Origin: Acidimicrobiia bacterium
Lineage (GTDB): Bacteria > Actinomycetota > Acidimicrobiia > Spongiisociales > JAHEDJ01
Length of the DNA stretch: 64,000 nucleotides
Reading direction: 5' to 3'
Assembly: GCA_035471805.1 (NCBI GenBank)
Contig: DATIPS010000007.1
Location: 1 to 64,000 of the forward strand
The position numbers and the translations under genes are program-made. The notes under the pieces were generated by a model. That model saw only the letters and a list, made by a program, of their open reading frames with translations. It ran no database searches and was not told the DNA's origin. Shown one piece after another: positions 1 through 7,707 of this stretch (within the stretch, counting starts at the first letter, position 1; each line of letters opens with the position of its first letter).

Positions 1-1
1 G

Positions 2-115
2 TGGGAGGCGATAGTGCCGCGCCTCGTCACAGAAGCCGGGCTTCTGCCGCCGGACTTCACCCCCCCGCCTGCCCACGAGGACCTGGTCGCAGCAGGTGCC
101 GGAGCGAAACGGTGA
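2..115 (+). CDS. C-terminal end of an unidentified protein (5' truncated)
   Basis: An open frame enters from the left edge and stops at TGA 113-115, giving 37 residues that begin WEAIVPRLV and end VAAGAGAKR. Its stop overlaps the GTG of the next gene (GTGA), the same coupling used by the following two genes, so it is very likely the upstream member of the same operon. The tail is proline-rich and carries no motif I recognise. From the neighbours it could be a nickel or corrinoid enzyme subunit or another maturation factor, but that is inference only. Confidence 0.6.
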   Translation, partial: WEAIVPRLVTEAGLLPPDFTPPPAHEDLVAAGAGAKR

Positions 116-963
116 AGATCGCCATCGGCGGCAAAGGCGGAGCAGGCAAGACAACACTGTGCGCGCTGCTGGCAGAGACCTATTCCGAGACGGGCCGGCG
201 GGTACTCGCAGTCGACACGGATCCATCGCCGTCCCTGGCGCAGGCTCTGGCGGTTCCGGACCAGGTGCGGTCGGCGCTGCATCCCATCGCCGAAATGGGA
301 GACCTGATCGAGGACCGTACCGGCGCCCGACCCGGCGCAACGGGCAGCTTCTTCACATTGAACCCGCGCGTGGATGATCTGCCCGATCGCTTCAGCGTGG
401 TTCATCGCGGGATCAGGCTCCTGGAAATGGGGAGGGTCGAGTCGGGCGGCTCCGGCTGCATCTGCCCGGAGAGCGCCCTACTGCGAGCCCTGCTGGCCCA
501 GCTCCTCTACCGGCCGGATGAGGTGCTGCTGCTCGACATGTATGCAGGCGTCGAGCATCTCAGCCGGTCGACCGTCGACTTCGTCGATGCACTGGTCGTC
601 GTCATCGAACCGACCAGGCGAAGCCTCTTGGTAGCTGCTCAGATCGAGACAATGGCTCGTGACATCGGCCTCGACCGGATCTGGCCGGTCGGCAATCGAA
701 TCCGCAACAGGGAGGACCGGGAGTTCCTCGAGAGTGCCGTCGGCCCCCTCCTCGGATACCTCCCGGACGACCCAGCCGCCATCGACGCAGATCGCGACCG
801 CACGCCCGTCTACCAGGCTTCCGGGCAGCTGCGCACGGCGGCCGCCGCGATCGCCGGTGAGCTCGATCGAGTCGTGCGGAGCGAGCAACAAGGCATCTCT
901 GCTCCGGGCGGCGCAGCCTCTCCATTCCTCACCGCCGGCGGGTCGACGGGAGACGGGCGATGA
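112..963 (+). CDS. CooC-like nickel-insertion ATPase (first copy)
   Basis: MinD/ParA-type P-loop ATPase of the CooC family (283 residues), which matures the nickel site of carbon monoxide dehydrogenase and related enzymes in the cytosol. Visible features are the deviant Walker A GGKGGAGKTT at residues 6-15, a VDTDPSPSL segment at about 35-43, and the CxC pair C116/C118 (GSGCICPE) that in CooC dimers binds the metal. The start is GTG 112, because the P-loop normally sits at the very N-terminus; a longer reading to the window edge adds unrelated sequence. The gene overlaps its upstream neighbour by 4 bases and the next gene by ATGA at 960. Which enzyme it serves is not visible here. Confidence 0.88.
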   Translation: MKIAIGGKGGAGKTTLCALLAETYSETGRRVLAVDTDPSPSLAQALAVPDQVRSALHPIAEMGDLIEDRTGARPGATGSFFTLNPRVDDLPDRFSVVHRGIRLLEMGRVESGGSGCICPESALLRALLAQLLYRPDEVLLLDMYAGVEHLSRSTVDFVDALVVVIEPTRRSLLVAAQIETMARDIGLDRIWPVGNRIRNREDREFLESAVGPLLGYLPDDPAAIDADRDRTPVYQASGQLRTAAAAIAGELDRVVRSEQQGISAPGGAASPFLTAGGSTGDGR

Positions 964-1742
964 CTACCACGATTGCAGTGGCAGGCAAGGGCGGCGTCGG
1001 CAAGACGACGTTGGCCGCATTGATCGTCAAGTACCTGGGCGCCGTGAATGGTCCGGTCCTCGCCATCGACGCCGACCCGAGCAGCAACCTCAACATGCTG
1101 CTCGGTCTCGACCTCGAATCAACGGTCGGGGACATTCGAGAAGGCCTACTCGCGCAGGTGAGAGGTGGCGTTTCGAACATGGGAGGCGGGAACGCCGGGC
1201 CTCCGGCGGGAATGGCCAAGGGCGACTATCTCGATTACGAGATCCGCTCGTCGTTGGCCGAGGGTGTCGACTTCGACCTCATCGTGATGGGGCGCCCGGA
1301 AGGACCCGGCTGCTACTGCGCGGTCAACAACACGCTGCGCCGGGTGATCGATTCCATCAGCGAGAACTACCGCTACGTCGTCGTGGACAACGAGGCAGGA
1401 ATGGAGCATCTCAGCCGCCGGACGACCCGCGACGTTGACTTTCTGCTGATCGTTTCGGATCCGACCCGCCAGGGGGTGGTCGCCGCCAACCGGATCGCCG
1501 CCCTTCGTCGCGAACTGGACATTCAGGTCGCAGAGGCATATCTGATCGTCAACAAGCTGCGCGGCGAAATGCCGCCTGCTTTGGAGGACCTCATCGGAAA
1601 CCCGGATTGCCCTCTCCTGGGCACAGTCCCATACACCCCCGCAATCACCGACTTCGAGTTGTCCGGACGGCCGCTGGTCGAACTCGACACCGATTCGAGC
1701 TCCTATGCCTCCCTGGCCGCCCTGCTCGGAACGATCCTGTGA
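960..1742 (+). CDS. CooC-like nickel-insertion ATPase (second copy)
   Basis: Second CooC/MinD-type ATPase, 260 residues, with Walker A AGKGGVGKTT at 8-17, IDADPSSN at about 36-43 and the metal-binding CxC C118/C120 (GPGCYCAVNN). It is clearly a diverged paralogue of the preceding gene rather than a recent duplicate, differing in the insert around residues 60-90 (glycine-rich VSNMGGGNAG). Start ATG 960 overlaps the previous stop and its own TGA overlaps the GTG of the DUF166 gene, so translation is coupled. The two ATPases may form a heterodimer or serve two client enzymes; both are inference. Confidence 0.88.
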   Translation: MTTTIAVAGKGGVGKTTLAALIVKYLGAVNGPVLAIDADPSSNLNMLLGLDLESTVGDIREGLLAQVRGGVSNMGGGNAGPPAGMAKGDYLDYEIRSSLAEGVDFDLIVMGRPEGPGCYCAVNNTLRRVIDSISENYRYVVVDNEAGMEHLSRRTTRDVDFLLIVSDPTRQGVVAANRIAALRRELDIQVAEAYLIVNKLRGEMPPALEDLIGNPDCPLLGTVPYTPAITDFELSGRPLVELDTDSSSYASLAALLGTIL

Positions 1743-2506
1743 GCGAACCCGGCTTGCGAATCCTGGCGATCGTGACAGGCGAATACGGGAAACGTCAGGT
1801 CGCCAACATCCTCGAGCGCGGCCCCTCGACCTGGCTGGTGAACGATTGGCGGCCCCCGTCCCCACTTCCCCATATGATCGACGATCCGGATGAGCTGGTA
1901 CCGGAAACACTGCCGCCCTCGGATCTGCTCCTGTCTTTCGCCGAGACACCGGCCGTCGCACAGCTGCTACCCAGAATCGCAGCGATCACCGGCGCCGGAT
2001 CGGTGATCGCCGGGGTCGACAACGAAACCTGGTTGCCCAGGGGCCTGGCCGCCCAGCTCATCGGTTGGCTGGGCGAGATGGGTGTCACCTGCATCACGCC
2101 CAAGCCGTGGTGCTCGCTGACCCAGACCCAATACGGCGTCAGTCGAAGGCATCAGGAGCCCTATGACGACCGCCATATCGCCGCCTTCGCGCGCTGGTTC
2201 GGCAAACCCGACCTCCGCGTGTCGGTCGATCCGGCAACACGGACCATCACCGCGGTCGAAGTGCTGCGGGACGCCGTCTGCGGAAGCGCCGCCTTCGTGG
2301 CCGCGCAACTCAAAGGCATGCCGGTGGACGACGCCGAACAGGCGGCCGGGTTGCTGCATCATCACTATCCCTGCCTGGCCGGCATGAACGTGGACGCAGA
2401 TTTCAACGACACTCTCATGCACGTTTCCGGCAATGCCTTGAAAGAATGCATTGCGGAACAGACCCGGTCGTTCAAGCTCGTCAACTTCATCGTGCCCGGT
2501 CGGTGA
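1739..2506 (+). CDS. dfsP: DUF166 family protein DfsP-like
   Basis: 255-residue cytosolic protein of the DUF166 family, best known from methanogens and acetogens, where homologues are sometimes selenoproteins; biochemical role unknown. Diagnostic pieces are CITPKPWC (C118, C125), a cysteine at 181 (VCGSAAFVA) and HHHYPCLAGM (C212). The four cysteines look like ligands for a metal or cluster. All positions are ordinary cysteine codons and no in-frame TGA is seen. Start GTG 1739 overlaps the CooC stop; the open frame extends further upstream but only inside the CooC gene. Its place directly behind two CooC ATPases suggests a part in metalloenzyme maturation or C1 metabolism. Confidence 0.75.
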   Translation: MSEPGLRILAIVTGEYGKRQVANILERGPSTWLVNDWRPPSPLPHMIDDPDELVPETLPPSDLLLSFAETPAVAQLLPRIAAITGAGSVIAGVDNETWLPRGLAAQLIGWLGEMGVTCITPKPWCSLTQTQYGVSRRHQEPYDDRHIAAFARWFGKPDLRVSVDPATRTITAVEVLRDAVCGSAAFVAAQLKGMPVDDAEQAAGLLHHHYPCLAGMNVDADFNDTLMHVSGNALKECIAEQTRSFKLVNFIVPGR

Positions 2507-2590
2507 TCCGATCGGAGCATGCCCGGACCCGCCGGCCGACCGCGTGGAGATACCCGATTCCGGACGCCGGTGCATCTACCATCCGCGGCG

Positions 2591-3538
2591 ATGGCGAACC
2601 CAACATCGAGACGAAAAGCCGCGGAGACCGATGCACGCGAGGACGCCGTCAGGCAATACCTGGACGAGATCGGCAAATATCCGCTGCTGGACGCAGACGA
2701 CGAAGTCGACCTGGCCAAGCGCATCGAACGCGGCAACCGCGCCGCCGATGCCCTGGAGCAAACCGAACTGAGTCCCACCGAGCGGGCCAAACTTCAGGCC
2801 CTGGCCAAGCGTGGAGTGGACGCCCGGCGCCAGTTCATCAACTCGAACCTTCGTCTGGTCGTCTCAATCGCCAAACGGTATGCGAAGTCCGACCTGCCTT
2901 TCCTGGATCTCGTGCAGGAAGGAAACCTCGGACTCATCAGAGCTGTTGAGAAGTTCGAATATCGGAAAGGCTTCAAGTTCTCCACCTACGCCACCTGGTG
3001 GATCCGCCAGGCCATCACCCGGGCCATCGCCGACAAGGGCCGGACCATCCGCGTGCCGGTCCACATGATGGACACGATCGGTCAAGTGCGCACAACCGAG
3101 AATCACCTGTTCAAAATGCTGGGACGCATTCCCACGGCCGACGAGATCGCCCTCGAATCCGGGCTGACGGCCGCCCGTGTACGCGAAGCGCAAAAGGTGG
3201 CACCGGAACCCGTGTCGCTGTTCGAGCCGGTCGGCGAAGACGACGCCGTCCTGGGTGACTTCATCGAGGATCACGACGCGACCACACCGTTTGAGATGGT
3301 TGCCGCCGGTTTCGGCCGTGCGGATCTCGAACGGGTCATGATGAAGTTGAACGACCGTGAACGCACTGTTCTGGCAATGCGCTACGGGCTCGAGTCCGGA
3401 ATCCCCCAGACGCTCGACGAAGTCGGCCGCCATTTCAACCTCACCCGCGAACGTATTCGACAGATCGAGGCAAAGGCCCTCGCCAAGCTGCGGCATCCGT
3501 CTGCACCGGGAAGTCTCCGCCACCTGCTGGCCAGATAG
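2591..3538 (+). CDS. RNA polymerase sigma factor, sigma-70 family (primary-like, group 2)
   Basis: 315-residue sigma factor with regions 1.2 through 4 in order: [16 protein letters not shown] (1.2), core-binding and -10 recognition block [11 protein letters not shown] to [12 protein letters not shown] (2.1-2.4), region 3 around [14 protein letters not shown], and region 4 ending [18 protein letters not shown]. It lacks the long acidic region 1.1 of housekeeping sigma, so it is a group 2 (HrdB/SigB-like) factor rather than the main SigA. Start ATG 2591 (MANPTSRRK) is chosen because upstream codons do not match the family. A perfect 10-bp hairpin follows the stop, separating it from the convergent WhiB gene. 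Confidence 0.92.
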   Translation: MANPTSRRKAAETDAREDAVRQYLDEIGKYPLLDADDEVDLAKRIERGNRAADALEQTELSPTERAKLQALAKRGVDARRQFINSNLRLVVSIAKRYAKSDLPFLDLVQEGNLGLIRAVEKFEYRKGFKFSTYATWWIRQAITRAIADKGRTIRVPVHMMDTIGQVRTTENHLFKMLGRIPTADEIALESGLTAARVREAQKVAPEPVSLFEPVGEDDAVLGDFIEDHDATTPFEMVAAGFGRADLERVMMKLNDRERTVLAMRYGLESGIPQTLDEVGRHFNLTRERIRQIEAKALAKLRHPSAPGSLRHLLAR

Positions 3539-3549
3539 GACAGACGCGG

Positions 3550-3580
3550 TTCGGCCCGGATGTCACACACCCGGGCCGAA
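3550..3580. terminator. Bidirectional hairpin between sigma and whiB
   Basis: Perfect 10-bp inverted repeat TTCGGCCCGG / CCGGGCCGAA with an 11-base loop, lying in the 57-base gap between two convergent genes. There is no clear T tract, so termination may be hairpin-only or Rho-assisted. Confidence 0.7.
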
Positions 3581-3595
3581 TCCTGAGGATGGGCC

Positions 3596-3901
3596 TCACG
3601 CAGTTCTGACCAGATCCCACAACTCGTTGCGGTTCGCCTCGAGTGGCAGTTCGACATCGTCCTTGCGGGGGCGCCCTCTGGTCCGTTTCCGGTAGAACGG
3701 TGCACCGTCCCAGAAGATGACGCCGCCCCAGACGCCCCAATCCTCGCTGTTTTCCAGGGCGGCCTCCAGGCACTCGATACGAACCCTACATCGGAAACAT
3801 ATCGCCTGAGCCGCCGTCAACTCATCAGGTTGCTCACTGAAGAACAAGTCTCCCTGTCCCCCATCGACGCATAACCCTTGCTGGTAGATCTCGTACACCA
3901 T
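3596..3901 (-). CDS. WhiB-family iron-sulfur transcriptional regulator
   Basis: 101-residue Wbl protein, a class restricted to actinobacteria and their phages. The four cluster ligands are C11, C35, C38 and C44 (CFRCRVRIEC), followed by GVWGG at 56-60 and a basic tail with GRPRK at about 76-80 that resembles an AT-hook. Such proteins bind a 4Fe-4S cluster and work on sigma region 4 at promoters. Start ATG 3901 is chosen because AAAGGG at 3907-3912 is well spaced from it; a TTG 15 bases upstream lacks this. Sits convergent to a sigma-70 gene. The specific Wbl class is not clear to me. Confidence 0.93.
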   Translation of the reverse strand: MVYEIYQQGLCVDGGQGDLFFSEQPDELTAAQAICFRCRVRIECLEAALENSEDWGVWGGVIFWDGAPFYRKRTRGRPRKDDVELPLEANRNELWDLVRTA

Positions 3902-4317
3902 GATGTGCCCTTTCAAGAAAAAAACCGCCTTGCTTGCGCTTGGCGGCCTTGCTCGTTGAGGTTTGAAAGTCCTACATCATGAAACGAGCGGCCGCTCACG
4001 CGCGCCGGAAACCGTCGGGAGCATCCCGAACAGCTTCGTTGCGTTGTGTGACGACCGAATAATCATCAACCCTGCCTTGGTTACGTCAGGTCAACATATC
4101 GAAAACGAGCGCAAGCGTCAAGGTAATAAAGTCCATAGGTTCTAGGTTCTAGGTTCTAGGTTCTAGGTTCTAGGTTCTAGGTTCTAGGGCAGTAGGCCAT
4201 CGGCAACCGGCAACGACAGGCGGCCGGTTGGTTCTTCCCGGGTATTGCGGCCGAATGCTGGTACCGCTTGGCCCGCAGCCGTTAGTGTTCGTCCCGACTC
4301 ATCTGGAGGAACACGCG
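3902..4317. other. Long intergenic region with leader of whiB and heptamer array
   Basis: About 416 bases without a convincing gene. The left third is the upstream region of whiB (minus strand), with an A-rich run at 3916-3923 and a C/G-rich palindrome-like stretch TTGCGCTTGGCGG. The middle is comparatively AT-rich (AATAATCATCAACC, AAGGTAATAAAG). The right third holds the TAGGTTC array and then the leader of the DUF4870 gene. Weak open frames here have no Shine-Dalgarno or family similarity. Confidence 0.7.
4136..4188. repeat. Tandem heptamer array, TAGGTTC x7.6
   Basis: Seven exact copies of TAGGTTC plus a partial TAGG run without a break from 4136 to 4188. The same heptamer recurs at 20969-21010. 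No spacers are present, so it is not CRISPR. Both arrays lie between genes. Confidence 0.97.
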
Positions 4318-4875
4318 ATGGCCACGTGCAAGAACTGCAAGGCAGAACTCACGGAGGGATACGATTTCTGCCTGGCGTGCGGCATGCCGGTCCCGACCGA
4401 TATTGCGGTCCCGAATCTCGGCGAGCGACCCGAACCCGAGGTCCTCCCTCCACCGCCGCCGGCCGAGCAACCCCCTTTCATGCCGCCCCCACCGCCGGCC
4501 GGCCGGGAATCCCCGCCCGCCTATGCCGGCGGGGGCATGCGTGCGGAGGACGAACGCACCTGGTCGATGGCCGCCCACCTATCGGCGTTCGTGCAACTCG
4601 TCGGCATCCCCTCAGTCGTCGGGCCGCTCGTGGTGTGGTTGATCAAGAAGGACTCGTCGCCGATGGTCGACGCCCACGGCAAGGAAGCTGTCAACTTCAA
4701 CATCTCGATCATGCTGTACGGGGTGATCTCGTTCCTGCTGTTGTTCGTGCTGATCGGCTTCCTGCTGCTGCCGGTGATCGGGGTCGCCTGGTTCGTCCTG
4801 GTGCTGGTCGCCACCGCGAAGGCCACCAACAACGAGTTCTACCGCTACCCGCTGACGATTCGTTTCATCAAGTAG
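4318..4875 (+). CDS. DUF4870 membrane protein with N-terminal zinc ribbon
   Basis: 185 residues. The N-terminus is a zinc ribbon with C4, C7, C18 and C21 (CKNCK...CLACG), then a proline-rich linker at about 40-75 (PPPPPAEQPPF and similar), then a DUF4870/Tic20-like membrane domain: an amphipathic segment WSMAAHLSAFVQL and three hydrophobic stretches around 105-120, 135-155 and 155-172, ending in YPLTIRFIK. Start ATG 4318 is preceded by CTGGAGGAA, a good ribosome site. The family is common in actinobacteria but its role is unknown. The gene stands alone, convergent to the GMC oxidase. Confidence 0.85.
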   Translation: MATCKNCKAELTEGYDFCLACGMPVPTDIAVPNLGERPEPEVLPPPPPAEQPPFMPPPPPAGRESPPAYAGGGMRAEDERTWSMAAHLSAFVQLVGIPSVVGPLVVWLIKKDSSPMVDAHGKEAVNFNISIMLYGVISFLLLFVLIGFLLLPVIGVAWFVLVLVATAKATNNEFYRYPLTIRFIK

Positions 4876-4879
4876 CCGG

Positions 4880-6541
4880 CTACATCCATCCGATTGACCC
4901 GCCGGCTGAAGCGGGAACGATCGGCGCGTTGGGCGGGACGGGATCGATCCTCGAGTATCCGGCGCCCAGATCGGGCCTCCGGTCCTCCTCACCGCGGTTG
5001 GGCCACAGCGCTACCGCCCGCTCGGCCATCGCCGTTATTGAGAGAGAAGGGTTGACCCCCAGATTGGCACCCACCGCCGCTCCGTCGATGACGTGCAACC
5101 CGGGATACCCGAAAACACGGTGATAGGGATCGACCACGCCCTCTGCGTCGGTAGCACCGATCGGCGCCCCTCCCAGAATGTGGGCCGTCAGGGGCACGTC
5201 GAGAAGCGCCTCGTTGATGGAGCTGCCGGGGTACCCGCCGATGGCGGCGGCCGCCGCCCGGGCCGCCTCATTGGCGATTGGAATGTATGTGGGGTTCGGT
5301 TTCCCCTGGTCCGGGGTGGTCGTGAACCGGCCATTCCGGCGCAGCAACCGCAGACTGTTGTCGAGACTCTGCATCACGAGCAGGATCACCGTCCGCTCCG
5401 ACCAGTGCCTCAGGTTCATGGCGCGCAGGACCTTGAGCGGACTCGCCAGGGCCGCACCGACGAACCTCATCCAGCGAGGCATCTTTCCACCGCCGTCCAC
5501 GAGGATCGTTGTCAGCAGTCCCATCGAGTTGCTGCCGACCGGATAACGCACCGGTTCAATATGAGTATGTGGTTCCGGGTGGATCGAGGAAGTGATCGCC
5601 ACTCCCTCGCTGTAGTCGACTGACGTGTCGCGCGCGCTGGCCCCGAGGATCGCCTCGCTGTTGGTGCGGAACTGATATCCGAGGCGATCAGACAGGCCGG
5701 GCAGGCTCCCCTCTTTCAACCGCAGCAGAAGCTTCGACGTTCCCAACGCTCCGGCTGCGAACACCACCTGCTCGGCCGTCAGCGTCTTCGGCTTCTTGTT
5801 GAACCAGGAGCCGGGTTTCTCTGCGACAACCGAGTATCCGCCGCCGGCCAGCGGAATCACGTTTGTCACCTGGTGGAGCGGATGTACCTCGGCACCGTGT
5901 CGTTCTGCCATATAGAGGTAGTTGCTGTCGAGGGTGTTCTTGGCGTTGAAACGGCATCCGACCATGCAACCGCCGCATTGCCGGCATCCCGTCCGGGTCG
6001 GTCCCTCGCCTCCGAAATAGGGGTCGGGAACCTCGACCTTCTCCTCACCGAAATAGACGGCGACCGGCGTGGGACGGAATGTCTCCTCGACGCCGAAATG
6101 GGCCGCGACCTCCTTGACCACCCGATCCGAGTTTGTTTCGGTCGGGTTGTCCTCGACCCCGAGCATCCGTTCTGCCTGGTCGTAGAAGGGATCGAGTTCA
6201 TCTGCCCAGTCGGTTATGTCACCCCACTGTGGGTCTGTGAAGAAGGCCTCGTGCGGACGGTACGAGACGTTGGCCCAAACGAGTGACCCCCCGCCGACAC
6301 CCGCACCCGAGAGGATCATGACGTGTTTCAACAGCGAGATTCTCTGGATGCCGCGCATTCCCAGTCGCGGGAACCAGAAGAAGCGACGCGAGTCCCAGTT
6401 CGTCTTGGGGAGCGTGTCGGCGCTCCACCGTTTGCCGGCTTCGAGTACGCCTACCCGATATCCCTTCTCGGTGAGTCGCATGGCTGCGACACTGCCACCG
6501 AACCCGCTACCGATGATGATGACGTCGTAATCGTGGCTCAC
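4880..6541 (-). CDS. GMC-family FAD oxidoreductase, cholesterol-oxidase-like
   Basis: 553 residues. The N-terminal FAD motif DVIIIGSGFGGSVAAMRL (about 6-23) and EAGKRW are followed by GAGVGGGSLVW, the cysteine cluster CRQCGGCMVGC (about 187-197) and AKNTLDSNYL, which mark the bacterial cholesterol-oxidase/steroid branch. The C-terminal part has AHILGGAPIG and IDGAAVGANLGVNPSLSITAMAE, the usual GMC closing motifs. It probably oxidises a sterol-like or other alcohol with oxygen or a quinone. Start is GTG 6541, placed 6 bases after TAGGAT, so probably a leaderless transcript. It follows the adenine deaminase gene on the same strand but has its own promoter-like box. Confidence 0.85.
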   Translation of the reverse strand: MSHDYDVIIIGSGFGGSVAAMRLTEKGYRVGVLEAGKRWSADTLPKTNWDSRRFFWFPRLGMRGIQRISLLKHVMILSGAGVGGGSLVWANVSYRPHEAFFTDPQWGDITDWADELDPFYDQAERMLGVEDNPTETNSDRVVKEVAAHFGVEETFRPTPVAVYFGEEKVEVPDPYFGGEGPTRTGCRQCGGCMVGCRFNAKNTLDSNYLYMAERHGAEVHPLHQVTNVIPLAGGGYSVVAEKPGSWFNKKPKTLTAEQVVFAAGALGTSKLLLRLKEGSLPGLSDRLGYQFRTNSEAILGASARDTSVDYSEGVAITSSIHPEPHTHIEPVRYPVGSNSMGLLTTILVDGGGKMPRWMRFVGAALASPLKVLRAMNLRHWSERTVILLVMQSLDNSLRLLRRNGRFTTTPDQGKPNPTYIPIANEAARAAAAAIGGYPGSSINEALLDVPLTAHILGGAPIGATDAEGVVDPYHRVFGYPGLHVIDGAAVGANLGVNPSLSITAMAERAVALWPNRGEEDRRPDLGAGYSRIDPVPPNAPIVPASAGGSIGWM

Positions 6542-6547
6542 GGCACG

Positions 6548-6553
6548 ATCCTA
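6548..6553 (-). promoter_or_regulatory. -10 box of a leaderless promoter (GMC oxidase)
   Basis: TAGGAT read on the minus strand, 6 bases before GTG 6541, with no Shine-Dalgarno between. The spacing puts the transcription start at or next to the start codon. Confidence 0.55.
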
Positions 6554-6596
6554 GGAGAGAAGTCACGGGCGGCGGGTCGTCGGTCGCGAACAGTTC

Positions 6597-7604
6597 TCAT
6601 CGGCTTCCGGCGACGTATTCGTTCAACTTGGCGAGAAGACCCTGTTTCTCGTCTTCCGGCAGGAACGTCGCCTCGATCGAGTTGCGGGCGATGCCTGCCA
6701 GTTCCTCGTCGGTCAACTCGAGGGCAGTCTGAACTCTCTCGTAGTTGGCACCTATGTAGCCGCCGAAATAGGAAGGGTCATCACTGTTGATCGAGACGTT
6801 GAGCCCGAGCTGGAGCATGTCGCGTAACGGATGATCCTCGAGCCGCCCGACCACCCGGAGTTTCAGGTTCGAGAGCGGACAGACGGTCAGCGGCACCTGC
6901 TCGGCGACCAGCCGATTCACCAGGGCTTCGTCTTCGAGTGCACGATTGCCGTGATCTATCCTCTCGGCTCCGAGAATATCGAGCGCCTCCCATACGTACT
7001 CAGGAGGGCCTTCCTCGCCGGCGTGTGCCACAACCCTCAAGTCCTCGTCTCGAGCCGCGGCGAACACTTCTGCGAAATCTCCGGGTGGATGACCGACTTC
7101 CGAAGAGTCGAGCCCGACGCCCAGCAACAGATGTCGATAGGGAAGGGCAGCCTCGAGAGTCGCCATTGCCTCCGCCGCGGGCAGATGACGGAGGAAACAC
7201 AGGATGAGACCGGACGAGATCCCGAGGCTTTCCGTCGCTGCATCCAGTGCATCTGTGATGCCGCCGATGACGGTACCGATCGGCACGCCCCGCTCCGTGT
7301 GGGTCTGCGGATCGAAGAAGATCTCGGCTCTCGCCACCCCGTCCTTCGCCACACGGTCGAGATACTCGAAGGTCAAGTCGAAGAAATCCCGACGTGTGAG
7401 CAGCGTTCGGGCGGCCTCGTAGTAGACGTCGAGAAACGACTGGAGGTTCGTGAACTCATAGGCGGCTTCGACTTCCGAGACGTTCGAGTAGCTCAACTGC
7501 ACCCCGTTGCGTTCACCGAGCGCCAGCATGAGGTCCGGCTCGAGAGTACCTTCGATATGCACATGTAACTCGGCCTTGGGCAAACCCTTCACGAACTCAG
7601 TCAC
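6597..7604 (-). CDS. Adenine deaminase (adenosine deaminase family)
   Basis: 335-residue zinc hydrolase that deaminates adenine to hypoxanthine in the cytosol. Zinc ligands H14 and H16 are in ELHVHIEG; HAGEEG provides the next histidine and the catalytic glutamate; RIDHG and INSDDPSYFGGY hold the remaining histidine/aspartates. The SDDPSYFGGY form is typical of the adenine-specific branch rather than adenosine deaminase, hence the call. Divergent from 8-oxoguanine deaminase and close to xanthine dehydrogenase, consistent with purine salvage or breakdown. Confidence 0.85.
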   Translation of the reverse strand: MTEFVKGLPKAELHVHIEGTLEPDLMLALGERNGVQLSYSNVSEVEAAYEFTNLQSFLDVYYEAARTLLTRRDFFDLTFEYLDRVAKDGVARAEIFFDPQTHTERGVPIGTVIGGITDALDAATESLGISSGLILCFLRHLPAAEAMATLEAALPYRHLLLGVGLDSSEVGHPPGDFAEVFAAARDEDLRVVAHAGEEGPPEYVWEALDILGAERIDHGNRALEDEALVNRLVAEQVPLTVCPLSNLKLRVVGRLEDHPLRDMLQLGLNVSINSDDPSYFGGYIGANYERVQTALELTDEELAGIARNSIEATFLPEDEKQGLLAKLNEYVAGSR

Positions 7605-7694
7605 GGTACCCCTTTCGGTTCTCTTGGAGTGAGACTATCCGGCCGACCGCGCCAAATGCGTCCTCGACTACCGCGCAGCCGGTGGTCGGGCCAC

Positions 7695-7700
7695 TAACTT
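7695..7700 (+). promoter_or_regulatory. -10 box of a leaderless promoter (8-oxoguanine deaminase)
   Basis: TAACTT, followed by 7 bases (CGAAGCT) and ATG 7708; no Shine-Dalgarno. The 103-base divergent gap also must hold the adenine deaminase promoter. Confidence 0.6.
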
Positions 7701-7707
7701 CGAAGCT

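Noticed and set aside
1739-2506. Selenocysteine in the DfsP-like protein
   Set aside because: All cysteine positions are TGC/TGT codons and no in-frame TGA precedes the natural stop.
3963-4145. 60-codon open frame in the whiB/DUF4870 gap
   Set aside because: Its end lies in the heptamer array, the start has no ribosome site and the translation resembles nothing.
4136-4188. Heptamer array as CRISPR or telomere-like element
   Set aside because: The repeats abut with no spacers and the unit is only 7 bases, which excludes CRISPR; it is interstitial and short, so nothing supports a telomere.
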